DNA of 64,000 nucleotides, taken from positions 62,001-126,000 of the forward strand of contig QJNS01000214.1 of assembly GCA_004154925.1 (NCBI GenBank). The letters run 5' to 3'. Of this stretch, positions 1 through 13,067 are shown piece after piece (positions within the stretch are counted from its first letter, which is position 1; each line of letters starts with the position of its first letter). The translations under genes were made by a program, and so were the position numbers. The notes under the pieces are model-generated. The model ran no database searches and was not told the DNA's origin. It saw only the letters and a program-made list of their open reading frames with translations. Source of the stretch: Monosporascus cannonballus. Its lineage: Eukaryota; Ascomycota; Sordariomycetes; Xylariales.

Positions 1-336
1 CCTTTCCGCCGTATATTATTATAACAAACAAAAATTACCTCACTTCTTAATACCGTAATAGTTCTATATTACGCCATTAAAAAATTACTATAAGTAATAA
101 TAACTAAATAACGAACCTTTGAAATTGAAATTCAGTAACATATTTTAACGAGTGTAACAAAACACATATAAAAAGTACTAAACGTTTTTTATTTTTAACG
201 GCTACGAAAGTTAATACTCGATAGAATGTGAAAGATATTTTAAGAAATATAATGTTATTACATTTTATATATTTTTAATTTTTTCATAAATTTCAATTTT
301 TAATATAATATTATTTTTCCATTAAATCAGATCTAC

Positions 337-835
337 GATTTTTATATCGAAAACCGTATAAAGCGTCATAATATATACGTCGTTAAAGAAAACTTTTTTA
401 TCGACTTTTACGAAACGCTTAAAACGTTTATAATATCCGAAAATATTAAAGCGGGTTTTCGTAATACTGGTCTTATTTTATTAAACTACGAATATATTAT
501 TTAACAATTAAATATCCGATAATCTTTTCGAATGTAAAATACTTAAAACTTTCGAAAAAATAACTTTGTAATTGAATTGTTTAAAAATTTACAAAATATT
601 AAAAAAATCACCGATAACTATAATTAAAACGGTAAATTCTTTATCTAAAGATACAAATCATTTATTATATAAAGTCGTTTCTTTCATAATAAGGTCGGTT
701 ATTTTCGCGAAATTAATGATAGTTTTAACAAATGTTAAAAAACTAAAAACAAATATTTTTAAAAAGGAAAATCCCGTATTCTCCAAAAAAACGATTTTTC
801 GCATCGGAAAAGAAGATAATAGAAACTAATATAAA
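337..835 (+). pseudogene. Pogo/Fot1-type DDE transposase, C-terminal relic
   Basis: From 337 one frame reads without a stop for about 55 codons. It contains an Asn-Ile-Lys-Ala-Gly-Phe-Arg-Asn-Thr-Gly-Leu stretch at about 442-474, followed by a Gln-Leu-Asn-Ile stretch after an in-frame TAA. This layout matches the segment after the catalytic core of fungal pogo/Fot1 transposases (DDE_1 family). Further fragments up to about 835 are Lys/Arg-rich, as the tails of these proteins are. The N-terminal DNA-binding part and the catalytic triad were not found; they would lie to the left or are unrecognisable. Stops are consistent with RIP. A cut-and-paste transposase would act in the nucleus, but this copy is dead. 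Confidence 0.6.
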
Positions 836-2043
836 GAATAATAGCGAAAAGTATTAGTTATAAATGTGTAATAAAAAAAACAGTAATATAACGTTTGTAA
901 TAACTCGAACATCATGTACATACTTATTAAAAATAATAAATACATTTAATAAAAATTATTCCGAAGAATTTTAATTAATTACGATATAATATAATAATTA
1001 AGAAATTAAATATATATGATAAGGAGATTAAAATAGCCGCTTTGCTTATATAAGCGTTATGCTTATATATTACGTTACATATTTTATATTTTTTAAAAGT
1101 TTTCATAAATTTGTGTTTATATTTGAAAATATATACGAAATATTAATATCTTTCGCAAATATAATTTGTTATTTTAATAGTTAGAAATGATAATATTCGA
1201 TTTTTAAAAAATATTATTATTTAATTATCGAAAATTACCTATTAATCGTAACTTCCTGTATTATTTAAATTCGAAATATATAAAATATTTAACAAAAAAC
1301 TTAAAACGTTATACATATTTTTTGATATGTAATTATTAAAGTATTTTTTAAAAAACATATAGTTTACTTCTGTTTCGATCATATATAAGGCAAAACTTAA
1401 TAACTGAACTATTTCTAAACCTATTTCCTAATATTATTTATTATATACAAATAATTTCGTTTTAAGTATTTTTATTATATTTTTAAATTTCTAAATTTAG
1501 AAAAGTAAATTAATTCAAAATTTGCATATTTCGGATTGTTATTATAAATAATTATTTAATTACCTAAGTTCTAATCTAATAAAATAATAATATGTTATAC
1601 TTTTTTAAATCTTTCATTATTTAAATAGTACAGTATATATCGTGTTATAATATTTATATTTGTCGTCATTATTGATAAAATATTAACATTTGGTTTTTTT
1701 GGTTAATTAATAAAATATTAAATTCACTTTATTTCTCTGATTTAGGTATTACTTAATGCCTTTTATTAACATGATGTTAATTTCTCTAAATATATATTAA
1801 ATGTTTTTATTATTCTAATTTTGAATTTATCTATATAATATTGTTTTTCAATATAAATTTCTAAGTAATTAATTTTGTATATAGCTCTTTCCGTTTCGTA
1901 AACGAACTTTTAATTTTCAATATTTTTTATACGGTCAATATTCTTGTTTATTTTTATAAGAATTTCAATTTATTAATCATCTTAATCGTGAAAACTATAA
2001 ATCAGTTATCATATTGAAAAATACCAAGTATAGTATTTACAGT

Positions 2044-2120
2044 ACAAATTATATCGTATAATAATTTTCTATGCATTTGGCTAAGCTTAGAATATCTAGC
2101 TTGAACCCAAATATATCTTG
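2044..2120 (+). repeat. Dispersed repeat E, copy 1
   Basis: About 77 bp that resembles 39349-39425 in the same orientation. Shared blocks include ACAAATTATATCGT at the start and TAGCTTGAAC near the end, separated by similar spacing. Several differences are C/T or G/A. It is probably the edge of a transposable element whose body has been mutated beyond recognition. Confidence 0.5.
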
Positions 2121-2480
2121 CAGGTTTCGTTTTACTGTTAAATTATAATCGAGGGCAATAAATTTAAAAGTTAAAATTTTAAAACTTTATTATTAAATTC
2201 ACAATGTTGTTATCAAGATTATTTAAACTCGGAAAGAAAAATTAAAAGTTGGGTTCAAAAAGTTTTAATTAAAGCACTTTTTATTAATGAGATTTTTTAT
2301 TTCTTAAAAACGTTTGCTACGAATAAAACAAGTTTTTTTTATATAATTACGATGTAAAAAGCGTAATTATTACAAGCTCAATTTAATACTACTAATAAAA
2401 CGTAAATAATAATTTTCGCGTTTTTTTAAAACTTTGTGTTTAAGTATTTAGCGGATTTTTCAATAGTAGTTTATTACGTT

Positions 2481-2485
2481 GCAAA
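2481..2485. repeat. Target-site duplication of outer LTR element (left)
   Basis: GCAAA lies immediately before the TG that opens the outer 5' LTR. The same GCAAA follows the end of its 3' LTR at 16684-16688. A 5-bp direct duplication is typical of Ty3/Gypsy integration. Confidence 0.75.
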
Positions 2486-2750
2486 TGTTATAACCTAACG
2501 GTCTTGGCCCTTCACGAACAGTCGGGCCCCCAGGGAAAGCCAGCCCCGACGTACGCCAAAAGGTTAGGTAACCGGCTTAATAAGCTTAAACGCTATTATT
2601 AATTTAAGAACGTTAAGCTAGTTAAGCCATAAAAGGCGTAAAAGGGCTTAAAGGGATTTAATTAACTAAATACCCTTAAGCTAATTAAAAAATACTTTAA
2701 GCCGGATTAAATATATGCGCTTATTATTTCCATAACTTAAATAATTTTAA
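2486..2750 (+). repeat. 5' LTR of outer element, first part
   Basis: Matches 16253-16515 of the 3' LTR, starting TGTTATAACC here and TATTATAACC there. A comparatively GC-rich stretch containing GTCGGGCCCC and AGCCAGCCCCGAC is conserved in both copies. The match stops at 2750, where the inner element begins, and resumes at 10013. The last five bases (TTTAA, 2746-2750) are the inner element's target site. Confidence 0.88.
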
Positions 2751-2956
2751 TGTGAGAATACAGTCCCTATAAGGATAAGGCTGCCAGCCAACCAGCTACC
2801 GATCAGCTACCGACCTATTTACTAGTATAAATTTACTATCTGGCAGCTAATGGGAAATGCCAGATGGAAGTAACCTAATATATTTATTTCTTGGAATTTG
2901 TTTTACGACTAGTCGGAAATTACCTTACCCAGCTTATAACTGTTTATTATTTTATA
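2751..2956 (+). repeat. 5' LTR of inner element
   Basis: 206 bp, opening TGTGAGAATACAG and ending TTTATA. It is equal in length to the 3' LTR at 9802-10007, which opens TATAAAAATACAG and ends CTTACA. Each copy has lost G (to A) or C (to T) where the other keeps it, so the ancestral ends were TG...CA. Differences of this kind between two LTRs that were identical at insertion are direct evidence for RIP. Confidence 0.9.
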
Positions 2957-5098
2957 AATTTTTCATTTATTATAAAGGGTAACGCGATAATTAATAAAAA
3001 TAAAGTTTGCCGATTATAAAATAAACTTAGATTACTAGTCGAAAAAACCGCCGATCGGAACTTAACCGACGAAAGATCGATTAAGGTATAGAAATAAGCA
3101 AAAAAGCTTATTACAGAACTTTAACGAGCAAAGAATTATGGTTCCCGAGATTTTGAATTACTTTATATATATAATAAGGATATATCCCGATAATTGTTAA
3201 TTAAACGGTCGGAAAACGGGCGTAATATAACGATTACGTTTCGAAATTTAAAGCAAAAAAAAGTTAAATTTTTTAATAATAACCAGTTTTTGGAAATTAT
3301 CCATTAATAAAACGAATAATATTCGGAATTATTTCGACAATTAGCCGAATAATAAGTAATAGCATAAGATAAAAAAACAAAGCTTTATAAGTTAATTATA
3401 ATATTATTGCAAAAATTTAAAGGTGATATTTAAATACTGCGTTATAATTATTTGAAATTTTCCGAAATTAAATTAATTAATAAAGATTAGATAAAAATTA
3501 TTATAAAGGTTTATGTTAAATAATTAAGGCGAAATATTTTTATTTACATTTAATAGGTTATAAGCCATATAAACGTTTTTATTATAAACGTTTAATAATT
3601 ATATTACGTTACGTTTAATTATTTTAATACGAAAAAAAAATTAAAAATAAAAAATTTATAAATTGTGATTAGGAAACGTTAGGTAAATTTTACGTTTTTC
3701 GATAAGGAATATAAGGAACAATTTATGGAATTATAATAGTAATCCGATGAATTGCCGTTAAACTTTTACGTTAAATAAAGGTTTTTAATATATAAAATAA
3801 AGCTTACGGACGTTTTTAATCCGAAAAACAATCAAAATAATAAATATTTTGTTTTTCATGATTTTTATAATATAATATTAGCGTAACGAAATATGTTGTT
3901 ACGAAAAAACGTTAAAATAAAACGAATTAATAACGTAATAAATAAAGTAAAATATTATTAGGACCCCTAGAAAAAGGCGAAAAAAATCGATTATTTTTCG
4001 TTAAAAGTATTAATAAAAATAAATCATATTATTTTAATGTTTTTGGGAAACATATCCTTAAAACAAATTAAAAACGTTATATAAGAACAGTAAAAATTAC
4101 GGGCATTCTTATATTCGGAAAGTAAATAATCGCCGATTTAATTTTTATAAGGGCATATTTAAATATTATAATTACAAAAAATTAAATTATAAAAGCATAA
4201 ATTTTCAATTAAAAAGGGATATAAATATTTCGTTATTCCGCTTATACGAAAGCCGATTTCCGAAAGCCGTATAAAACTTTATAATATATAACGATAAATT
4301 AAATTAGTTTTTAGACGTAAATCCAGAAGAGGAGGCGGAATAAGCGTATATATTCAATTTATTTCGCCTGATAATTGGAAAACGGTTAAAATAAAGCCGT
4401 TTTTTGAAAAAAAAAGAAATTTATTAAAGAAAAACGAGGAATACAATAATATAAATAAATACTGTAAGCAAGATGTTAGTAAAAAAACTTAATCTTTAAT
4501 TAATTTCCGTAAATATTCCGGGTTTTATTGGCATTAATAACGCGTATATCGAATATTATAAGATTTACGAAATTTTTATTAATATAATAAATAATAACGG
4601 AAACGATTAAAAGTTTAAGCGAGTTTACTTTGTAATATATGATAATTAAAAAACGTTCGATTTTTTATTCTTTAAATCCGGAATAAGTAAATTAAGGATT
4701 TTGCTAAATATAGTTATATATTAATAATTGTACGCACCGTTATAAGAGGTTAATAAATAAAAGTCGTAAACTTAACGTTTTTCGGTAAGCAAATTTATAC
4801 CGTTAACTTAATAAACCTAGCCGAAATACAAGATATCTCGGAATTCGGGAAATAATAAAAATAAGGGTTAACCGATTTTTTTACATACCCAAAGAATTTC
4901 TGGCGAATATATTTCGAGAAATTAATAAAAAAATACCTTAATTATTAAAGGCAAAATATATAATAAATTTAATTCTAAGAAAAACGACTTTATTCGGCCT
5001 AATTCACCTTATTTCCAAGGTTTAAAAAATATTTAAAAAAATATATCCGAGAAAACTTAAAGGCAAGCCGAATACGGTATTCGAAAACGGACGTAAAA

Positions 5099-5400
5099 GT
5101 ACTAATATTATTTGTACCTAAAAAAAACGGCAATTTCCAATTATTCGTTAATTATAAAGAGTTAATTCGGATAACGATAAAAACTGATATTTTTATTCTT
5201 AATTATAAAAATAATAGATTGCTTAAGATTAATTAAGGTATTTTCGAAAATTAATTTTAAAGATGTTTATTGTCATATTAAAATTAAAAAAGGCGATTAT
5301 TGGAAAATTGTTTTCCAAACGTAATACGGGTAATTTAAATATCCGGTTATATTATTTGGCCTTATTAACGTATTAATTGCGTTTTAAATTTATATATATA
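5099..5400 (+). pseudogene. Reverse transcriptase relic of inner element
   Basis: From 5099 the plus strand reads Leu-Phe-Val-Pro-Lys-Lys-Asn-Gly, an aromatic-Val-Asn-Tyr-Lys-Glu-Leu segment and Ile-Thr-Ile-Lys. After a one-base frame change come Lys-Ile-Asn-Phe-Lys-Asp-Val-Tyr and Ile-Lys-Lys-Gly-Asp-Tyr-Trp-Lys, then Phe-Gly-Leu-Ile-Asn. These are the successive conserved blocks of Ty3/Gypsy reverse transcriptase, including the first catalytic Asp block. Several Gln/Trp positions are now TAA. The family copies element RNA into DNA in cytoplasmic particles; this copy is inactive. Confidence 0.85.
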
Positions 5401-7427
5401 AAGTATTAATTGGATTAATCGATTATATATACGTAATATATTTAAATAATATAATTATTTATTCGGCTAACGAAAAGAAAATATATAAAATATTTTTAAT
5501 TAATTTACGAACGGCTGTTATAATATTAATTATTTGCGAAAACGTTTAAATACGAATTTTTTAAAAAAAGGATGAAGTTTTTAAAATTTATAATTAATAC
5601 CAACGGTTTGGAAATAAACCGGCGACGGGTCGATATTATCGAAATACGGTTAAAATTAAAGTTAATTTATAATATTTAAATATTTTTAGGATTCGTGAAT
5701 TTTTATCGGAAATTTATCGTTTATTATTTATATATTATCGAATTTATTATTAGGTTTTTAAAAAGGGCATAAACTAAAGTAATAAAATTCCGGTAACTCG
5801 AAAAGGTTAAAAAAAGCGTTTTAAAATTTAAAAGATATTTTTTAATCGGCGATTATTTTTCGATATTAAGATAATATTAAAAATACAAGAATTAAAATAA
5901 ACGCCTTAAGAAAAGTTATATTAGAGATACTTTTACAAAAATACGGAAAGTATTAATACTTAATTATATATTAATTACGAAAATTAAATGCGACGGAATA
6001 ATAATAAGTTATAAGGTAATTAAAATTATTAATAATTATAAAAAGCTTAAACTATTGGCGGTAATATTTTGAAAGTACGGAAAAGAAATTTTGATATTTA
6101 TTAATTGAATAGAATTAAAGGATATAATAAAAGCGCCGGCGCGTAATTTTAAGGGGAAATTAAAACTTAATAAATTTACCGTTTTCGGTAAATGAATTTT
6201 AAGATTTAATACCGACCGGACGTTATTAACTCGGCAGATAAATTATTTAAACGCCCGGATTATATATTAAGAGAAGTCGTATATAAAAATATAAATTTTA
6301 CGTTATCCAAAAAATTCGGATTTACGAATAATATGCTCGAAAACGTACGAAAAAAGGTTATAAATATGTAATGCGATTTAAAGCTTTATAGAAGGGTAAA
6401 AAACCTTATAGAAATAACGTAAAATTTGTTCGTTATAAAATTTCTAAATCAGTTTTAAGTAACAGAAATTTAAATAATTATTATCCGTGTAAAAAAAGCG
6501 GAAAACCCTTATTATACGATTATAAAAAGTTTTCGAAAAAAAAGAAAACTAAAATTTTACGTATTTCCCGAACTTATTATTTGTTAATAATAATATAAAT
6601 ACGAATCGTAATAATAATATACTTAGCGGTTAAATAATACCAATTATAAATTATAATCGTATTACGATTAAATTTCGAAATATTTAGGAAAAATAAAATT
6701 AATATTAGAATTACTATTTATAATTAATATATTTTAAGTTTTTTACTAAAGGAATTATTTAAGAACGAAACGGTATTATAACCGAAAGGTTTTCGATAAT
6801 TTTATAATTAAATTCGAAAATTATAAACAAAAACTTTAAATATTATAAAATTAATATAAATATTTAATTATTAAGTCGGAATAAAAGAAAGATATTTTTT
6901 AAATTTAAATAAGATTTTATATTATCGAAATAAGTTTATAATTCTGTTATAAAAGGTTTTAGAGAAAGAATTACTTAATTAATACCATAATGATTTAAGG
7001 GTAAGACAAATAAAATATATCCGTATATTTAAATTAAGAATTAAAAAGTTTAATGAAAAAATTATGACAAATAATATTTATATTATTAAAATACAATAAA
7101 CTTGCGTTATAAATTATATGGATAATTATTATTATTATTATTATTTAAATAATTTTTATAAGACATTCCGTTAAACTTTATTACGGGACTTTTCAAAAGC
7201 CTAGGTTTACACGGGTTAAAATATAACATAATCCTTATAAGCGTTAACTGCTTTACGAAATTAAAAACTTTTCTCCTTACGATTAGAATTTTAATTATAA
7301 CCGAATTAACTTAATTATTTTACGACGAAGTTAAATATAGATTTAATATATTAACAGAAATTATTAACGAATTAATTTTAAGCGGACTTTTGTAAGAAAT
7401 GAAAAATGAAATAATAAATATCGATTG

Positions 7428-7612
7428 TTTATTACTTACACACAGATAAGCAAATGGAATATATTTATTAAATTTTAAAATATTATTTTCGTAATTACGT
7501 TAGTAAATATTAAAATAATTGGATAAATTTATTACGAAATACGGAATTCGTATATAATAATATGCGAAATACGTTTACCGGCCGCTTTCCGTTTAGAGTT
7601 TTATATAGGTAT
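7428..7612 (+). pseudogene. Integrase relic of inner element
   Basis: One frame reads Leu-His-Thr-Asp-Lys-Gln-Met-Glu, then Tyr-Phe-Arg-Asn-Tyr-Val, then Asn-Trp-Ile-Asn-Leu-Leu and Glu-Phe-Val-Tyr-Asn-Asn, then Thr-Gly-Arg-Phe-Pro-Phe. This corresponds to the C-terminal half of the Gypsy integrase core: the region around the catalytic Glu, the Tyr-x-x-x-Asn-Trp segment and the Tyr-Asn-Asn block. Two in-frame TAA codons occupy positions where the family usually has Gln. It lies downstream of reverse transcriptase, as expected for Ty3/Gypsy. Confidence 0.8.
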
Positions 7613-9801
7613 TATTTAAAAATAATAAAATACTTTTTATAAGGATTTAAGGGATAAATATAAAAACTTAAAAAGCGCTTTGAAAGAATAATGGTTATTC
7701 GTTAAATGATATACGAATATTTGAAAAAAAAATAACTTAGAAAAGGTATTATGATTAACATTATATATTTATAAAATTTTAATTAACATAATAAGTAAAT
7801 ATATTAATTAAAACTTTTAAGTTTGAAAATAAATATTTCATATTTATTTATATCCGAATTGGAATTAAAAAATAAATAAATTTTTAAACGTATAAAATAA
7901 TTTCTTTACTAAATATTAACAGATATATAATATATTTTTATTGTTTTCGCTAAAACCGTAACATAATTAAAAATTAGACGACGTTTAAATAACGTTACCG
8001 CACCTGATAAAGAAATCAAAATAAGTAATAAAAAATATCGTTTATTACCAAAATAACTAGGGGTAACGTAAATATTTAATTAAATAGGAAGATTAGTTAA
8101 TTAAATATAATATATAAAAATTTTAAAAGTATTTTAAATACGTATATAAAAAAATAAAACGATTTAAAAACCGTAAAATAATAGTAGCGCGATTAAAAAT
8201 TAATCATTTAATTATTATAAGAATTATGAAAAATAATTTCAAGCAAAATAAAAATATTAAAATTAAAATATTATTTACGTATATAATTATTTTTAAATTT
8301 TTAGCGAATAATTATTTTATTATATACCGATTAGAAATTTTTAAATAATATAAAAAAGTTGAATTTTTATTTCGAAAATAAAACTTTGCGATTAATTACA
8401 AAATTTTACGTTAATTCGCCTTTAATAAACGTATTAAAGAAATTAATATAAAAATATCGGAAAGTGATCAAGAAATATATAACGGCAAAAGACGTGTACG
8501 TTTATTAAATTTATTAAACGTAAAACCTGGAAAAAATTAAAAAACGTTTTAGTTTTTATAAAAAATAAGGCCTAAATAATTGGAATATAATTTATTATTA
8601 ATAGGAAATAAGGCGCCGTCTTTAAATATTTAATATATTTAGGTTTCAAAATAGTTTCGCCGGATAAAGCTGTTTTTTAATTATAGTTATTAATAAATAT
8701 TAAAGCTTCGTTAAAGTATTAAAAGATGGGCGGAAAATATTCGTAAATAGAAAGCATAACTGTATAACAGTTTTCGAAGATTGCTTTATTTATAGAAGTA
8801 CCTTAAAATTATGCCTAATCAGAAATTAATTACGGAATAATAAGAAAAAAACTGTAATATTTATAAAAAACCTAAATTTACTAACTTATAAAATAATATT
8901 AAAATTGGATTTCCGCAATTATAATAAACGATCGGAAATCGACCTTAGTTATATTAAAAAAAATAAAAAACTTTTAATAATAACCGTATTAAAGGCGAAT
9001 TCGGCTTTATAAAAAATGTTAAATCGATAACCGACCGTAATTATGTTAAAACGTTCGTATTGAATATCCGTAATATAAACCTTTTCGAGTTCGTCGATTA
9101 ATTTCTAATTATCGGTACAAAATTAAAAAACCGTTTAGGCGGTACCTTTAAAAATAATCGGAATTTGAACAAAAATTAATTAACGATCGGAATAATATTA
9201 AAAATAATTACTTACTATACGAAAAACTTCATAATAATAATAAATTATATCGCAATTTAAGGGGCCCGGAATTTAAACGCAAACCGTATAATAATCAAAA
9301 TAACGTTATATTATATAAATATAATACGGCTTATTACCGCTCGTAATACGATTAATATTTATTTTACTATCGGTATCGAAAAGATAATACTAGAAAAAAT
9401 CCTAATCCTTTTTAATATCAAAATATTACTTCTTTTGGAATTTCTTACGAAAAAAAGATATGGCGAACGGAAATCATACGCAGAATAAACGGAAAAAGCG
9501 AAATAAAAATAAAGAAAAACGGGACACCGAACGGAACTTATACGCAGAAAAAATGGAAATATAAGCACAAAAAAGAAAAAAAAAGTAAGCAAAATAAAGT
9601 TAAAGCCGGATTATAATAAAAAATTAGACGGAATATAATTAATTACGTAATATAGCATATATTAATTATTACGGCAATTATTTATAATATAATATAACGG
9701 TAATTTATTTATAAATATGTGTAATCAAATTTATAAAATACGTTATATCAAATTAATAATAATGTTATTAAGAATTAATAACTTTAAAAAATGGAAGTAA
9801 T

Positions 9802-10007
9802 TATAAAAATACAGCCTTTATAAGGATAAAGCTAATAGCCGACCAGCTACCGATCAACTACCGACTTACTTATTAGTATAAATCTACTATGTAGCAGCTA
9901 ATAGAAAACGCCAAATGGAAGTAACCTAATATACTTATTTTTTGGAATCTGCTTTACGATTGGTCGGAGATCACCTCACCCAGCTCATAGCTGTCCATTA
10001 TCTTACA
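9802..10007 (+). repeat. 3' LTR of inner element
   Basis: 206 bp, matching 2751-2956. The central part, with the GACCAGCTACCGATC block and the CAGCTCATAGCTG block, is better preserved here than in the 5' copy, while the first bases are more mutated (G to A). The TTTAA duplication follows at 10008-10012 and the outer LTR sequence resumes directly after it. Confidence 0.9.
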
Positions 10008-10012
10008 TTTAA

Positions 10013-10177
10013 CTTATAATATTTATTAATATTAATTATTTATAATACGATTTTTACATTTTGGTATTATAAAATATAGCTAAATGATTTTATTATTACA
10101 AAGTTTTACGATATTCTTAATAATATAAACCCGTATAATTAACGTTTAATAATTAATTAAACCTTTTAGCCGTTATA
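10013..10177 (+). repeat. 5' LTR of outer element, second part
   Basis: 165 bp matching about 16517-16683 of the 3' LTR. The shared TTTAATAATTAATTAAACC block is followed by TTTTAGCCGTTATA here and CCCTTAGCCGTCATA there. Added to 2486-2750 this rebuilds a 430-bp LTR, one base different in length from the 3' LTR. Confidence 0.87.
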
Positions 10178-11205
10178 CGTTATAAGCTTTTGTTTAATAA
10201 TACTATCAAACTTTGAGCAATATCGCCAACGTTATATCTACCAATAAGTAACCCGAACAGCCCATTTACCAAATCCCTGATTACCCGGATATTAGAATAA
10301 AATCCGAGGAGAAAAAGGAAAAACCTCGTTTTTCTCGCGAAAAAGTTTTTCGACGCCTAGATGCTATAAATCAACGCATTATTTAGCTTAAGAAGGATAA
10401 TAATAATCTTATAATATCTTTTTAAGCAGCCCATAAAGAATTAAAAGAAAAAAAAGAAAACTCCGGAAATTAAGAGATCCTTTCGAATAAGCCAAGTTAT
10501 TTAGCTAAATATTACTAAAAAACCAAAAAAGGTTTTTAAGCTTTTTAACCCAGAACTTTTCGACGGAACCTCCATTAAGCTATAATTATTCTTAACTTAA
10601 TACCGAATATATTTCGGATATTTTCCTATTCGATTTATTATACCTATTATACGAATCGAATTTATAATTAAATTATTTACCGAAAATGCGGTTATATAAT
10701 TTAAGCCTGCTATAAGAAAATACATTAATTTGTTAATTAAAAAACAAAACTCAAAAATAATTTAAATTTATAACAATTATCAATAATTCGAATAAATATT
10801 AACGAAATTTTATATAGTAATAAACGAAAAAATAAATATTAAAATACAAATTCAATAATTATAATAAAACGGATTAATATTTAATTACGGCAGTACGTTA
10901 ATTCAGTTAGTCATTACGTTAAATTAAGGATAAAAAGTATTAATAATTAAGTTTTTCAATAACCTAAAAAAATATAAAAAAAGCTTTTTAAATTTAATGG
11001 GCTTAATTATTTTTCGGATTATATTATTATGGCAATTAAAATCAAGGATTAATAGTGCGTATAACATATTAAAACTATTAAAAAATAATGACAAACCTTA
11101 ATATATAATTAATATCAGCGCTTTTCGACGTAATAATATTTCTTACGGCACAAAACCAGAACTTATAGAATTAAGAGCTACTTATAGGAAAGACTGGAAT
11201 TAAAC

Positions 11206-11265
11206 TAAATTCTATAATTGTAATAAAATAGGATATAAGGCAGCATAATATAAAATACCTAAAAA
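11206..11265 (+). pseudogene. Gag zinc-knuckle relic of outer element
   Basis: The plus strand reads Phe-Tyr-Asn-Cys-Asn-Lys-Ile-Gly-Tyr-Lys-Ala-Ala-stop-Tyr-Lys. This is a Cys-x2-Cys-x4-His-x4-Cys knuckle in which the first Cys, the His and the last Cys have become Tyr and a Gln has become a stop. Cys-to-Tyr (TGT to TAT) is a G-to-A change and His-to-Tyr (CAT to TAT) a C-to-T change, both RIP-type. It marks the Gag nucleocapsid region upstream of pol. Confidence 0.7.
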
Positions 11266-13067
11266 ACCCCGTCAAAACAACTGAAAACCAGTATTTGAGA
11301 GATAATTCAAAAAAATTAAAAAAAAACGGAAGTAAATTTATTAATATAATTCAGCCTAGATATATACCAGGTTCCCTGTAACGAAAAGTTTAATAAGAAA
11401 TATAAAAGATTAGGAAATTAACTTCATAAATATTGCAAATATAATAATTAAATATTACAAGAATAATTACGCGAATACCAGAATTAAATAAAAAAAGTTT
11501 ATCCCTAAATTCCCGATCGACATAATAAAATATATATTATATACTGTCGACGACGAGAATATTCCGATTACGAAAAATAAAAATAACATATATACGGACG
11601 AATTATTCGCATATATTACGAAGGAATCGATTTTTATACCGTACAGGAAATAATAAAAACGATAAATAATAATATTAATACCTTCGATCCATAGCCCTAG
11701 AAAATACTAAATAATTGGCCAAAATAAAACGCTGGCCGGAAAAAAAATAATGTTCGTAAAAAAACCCTTTTTGTTATGACCAGTAATACGATTACCAAAC
11801 AGAAAAGGAATTAATCCAGTATAGAGTAAAAAAATATACTGCCAAAAATTTATTACAGAGTTTTGTTTTTATTTAATATTTATTATAGATTTTTGTAAAA
11901 AAAGCCATAAAAAAATACGTTATTTCATGAAACAAGTTTAAAATAACAGTTAAAATAATATATAATAAGATATAGTTAAATATATAAAAAAACAATTTAT
12001 TCGATAAGAACAGGAATTATAGCAAAATTAAAAATAACTAATACGATTTAAAGGAATAATACGCCGGCAATAACGATAAATATAGCAGCTTAACGCGTTA
12101 AACGCAAAAATATAAATAAAATTCGATAAATTCGAATAAAAATTAAAAAAAAAATATCGCTTATAAAAATGTCGCAAAATAACGAAACCCAGAAAAGTTA
12201 AAGAAAATTCATAAAAAAGACTTTAAGCGCAATAACAAATATTATAAATAGCTTTATTATTTTAAATATACAAATCGAAACGCATTAATATACCGTACTA
12301 ATAAATTCAGAAATTCTAGGCGGAAATTATATTATACTAAATATAATTAATAAGCTTAAATTACTATAAAAATATAAATTAAAACTTTATATAACGGCGA
12401 ATACCGAAAATCAAGAATTCGCTTACGATAAGAGAAAAAATCATATGTAAAATTATTTATTTCGAAATTTTAATCTAAAAATAATATCAAATATTTAATT
12501 TCGATATCGTTTTACTTGAAAATTACAATATAATCTTAGGATCATTATAAATATACCAGTACGAAATCTTAATTAATAAAAGAATTAGCCAAGTAAAATT
12601 TATTTTATATCTTATTAATAAATAAAAAAAATAAGATCTTAATATTTGAGCGATAATGGCGACAAATATAAGTATAAGGATACAATAAAAACCTTATTAC
12701 TTAAGAGGATAAAGTATAAAAAAAATAAGCATCAGAAAAAAATACGATATATCATTATTACCATTAAAGCGAAATTAAAACAACTAAATAACGATTTAAA
12801 ATAATAGCCTCAAAAATCAAAAAATTTAACCAATACGTTACCATAATACCATAGATATAAAGAGCTTTTCAAAAAGAAACTTAATATAAAATTACCAGAA
12901 TATAACGAATAAAATTATGAAATAATTCTTAAAGAAAGATCTTCAAAGAAGTTTTACCTTATTTATAACTTTAACGAAAATAAGTTACGTATTTTTAAAA
13001 AATACCTGAAAGATTAGCTATAAAAGGGATAGATTTGATTTTCGAAATTACCAACAGAATACCTTAT

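Larger units (their letters stand above)
1..2485. other. AT-rich RIP-degraded block, left flank
   Basis: Very AT-rich DNA with no intact gene. Much of the remaining C is in CpG, which fits RIP acting on CpA, CpT and CpC. It contains a pogo-type transposase relic (337-835) and one copy of a short dispersed repeat (2044-2120), both listed separately. The rest is not recognisable by eye. The block ends at the GCAAA target duplication (2481-2485) of the outer LTR retrotransposon. Confidence 0.8.
2751..10007 (+). mobile_element. Inner Ty3/Gypsy-type LTR retrotransposon, RIP-degraded
   Basis: A 7,257-bp element with 206-bp LTRs at 2751-2956 and 9802-10007 and a TTTAA target duplication on both sides (2746-2750, 10008-10012). 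The plus strand carries a reverse transcriptase relic near 5.1-5.4 kb and an integrase relic near 7.4-7.6 kb, so it is a Gypsy-type element. It sits inside the 5' LTR of the outer element, so it inserted later. Every frame is interrupted by RIP-type stops. Confidence 0.88.
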
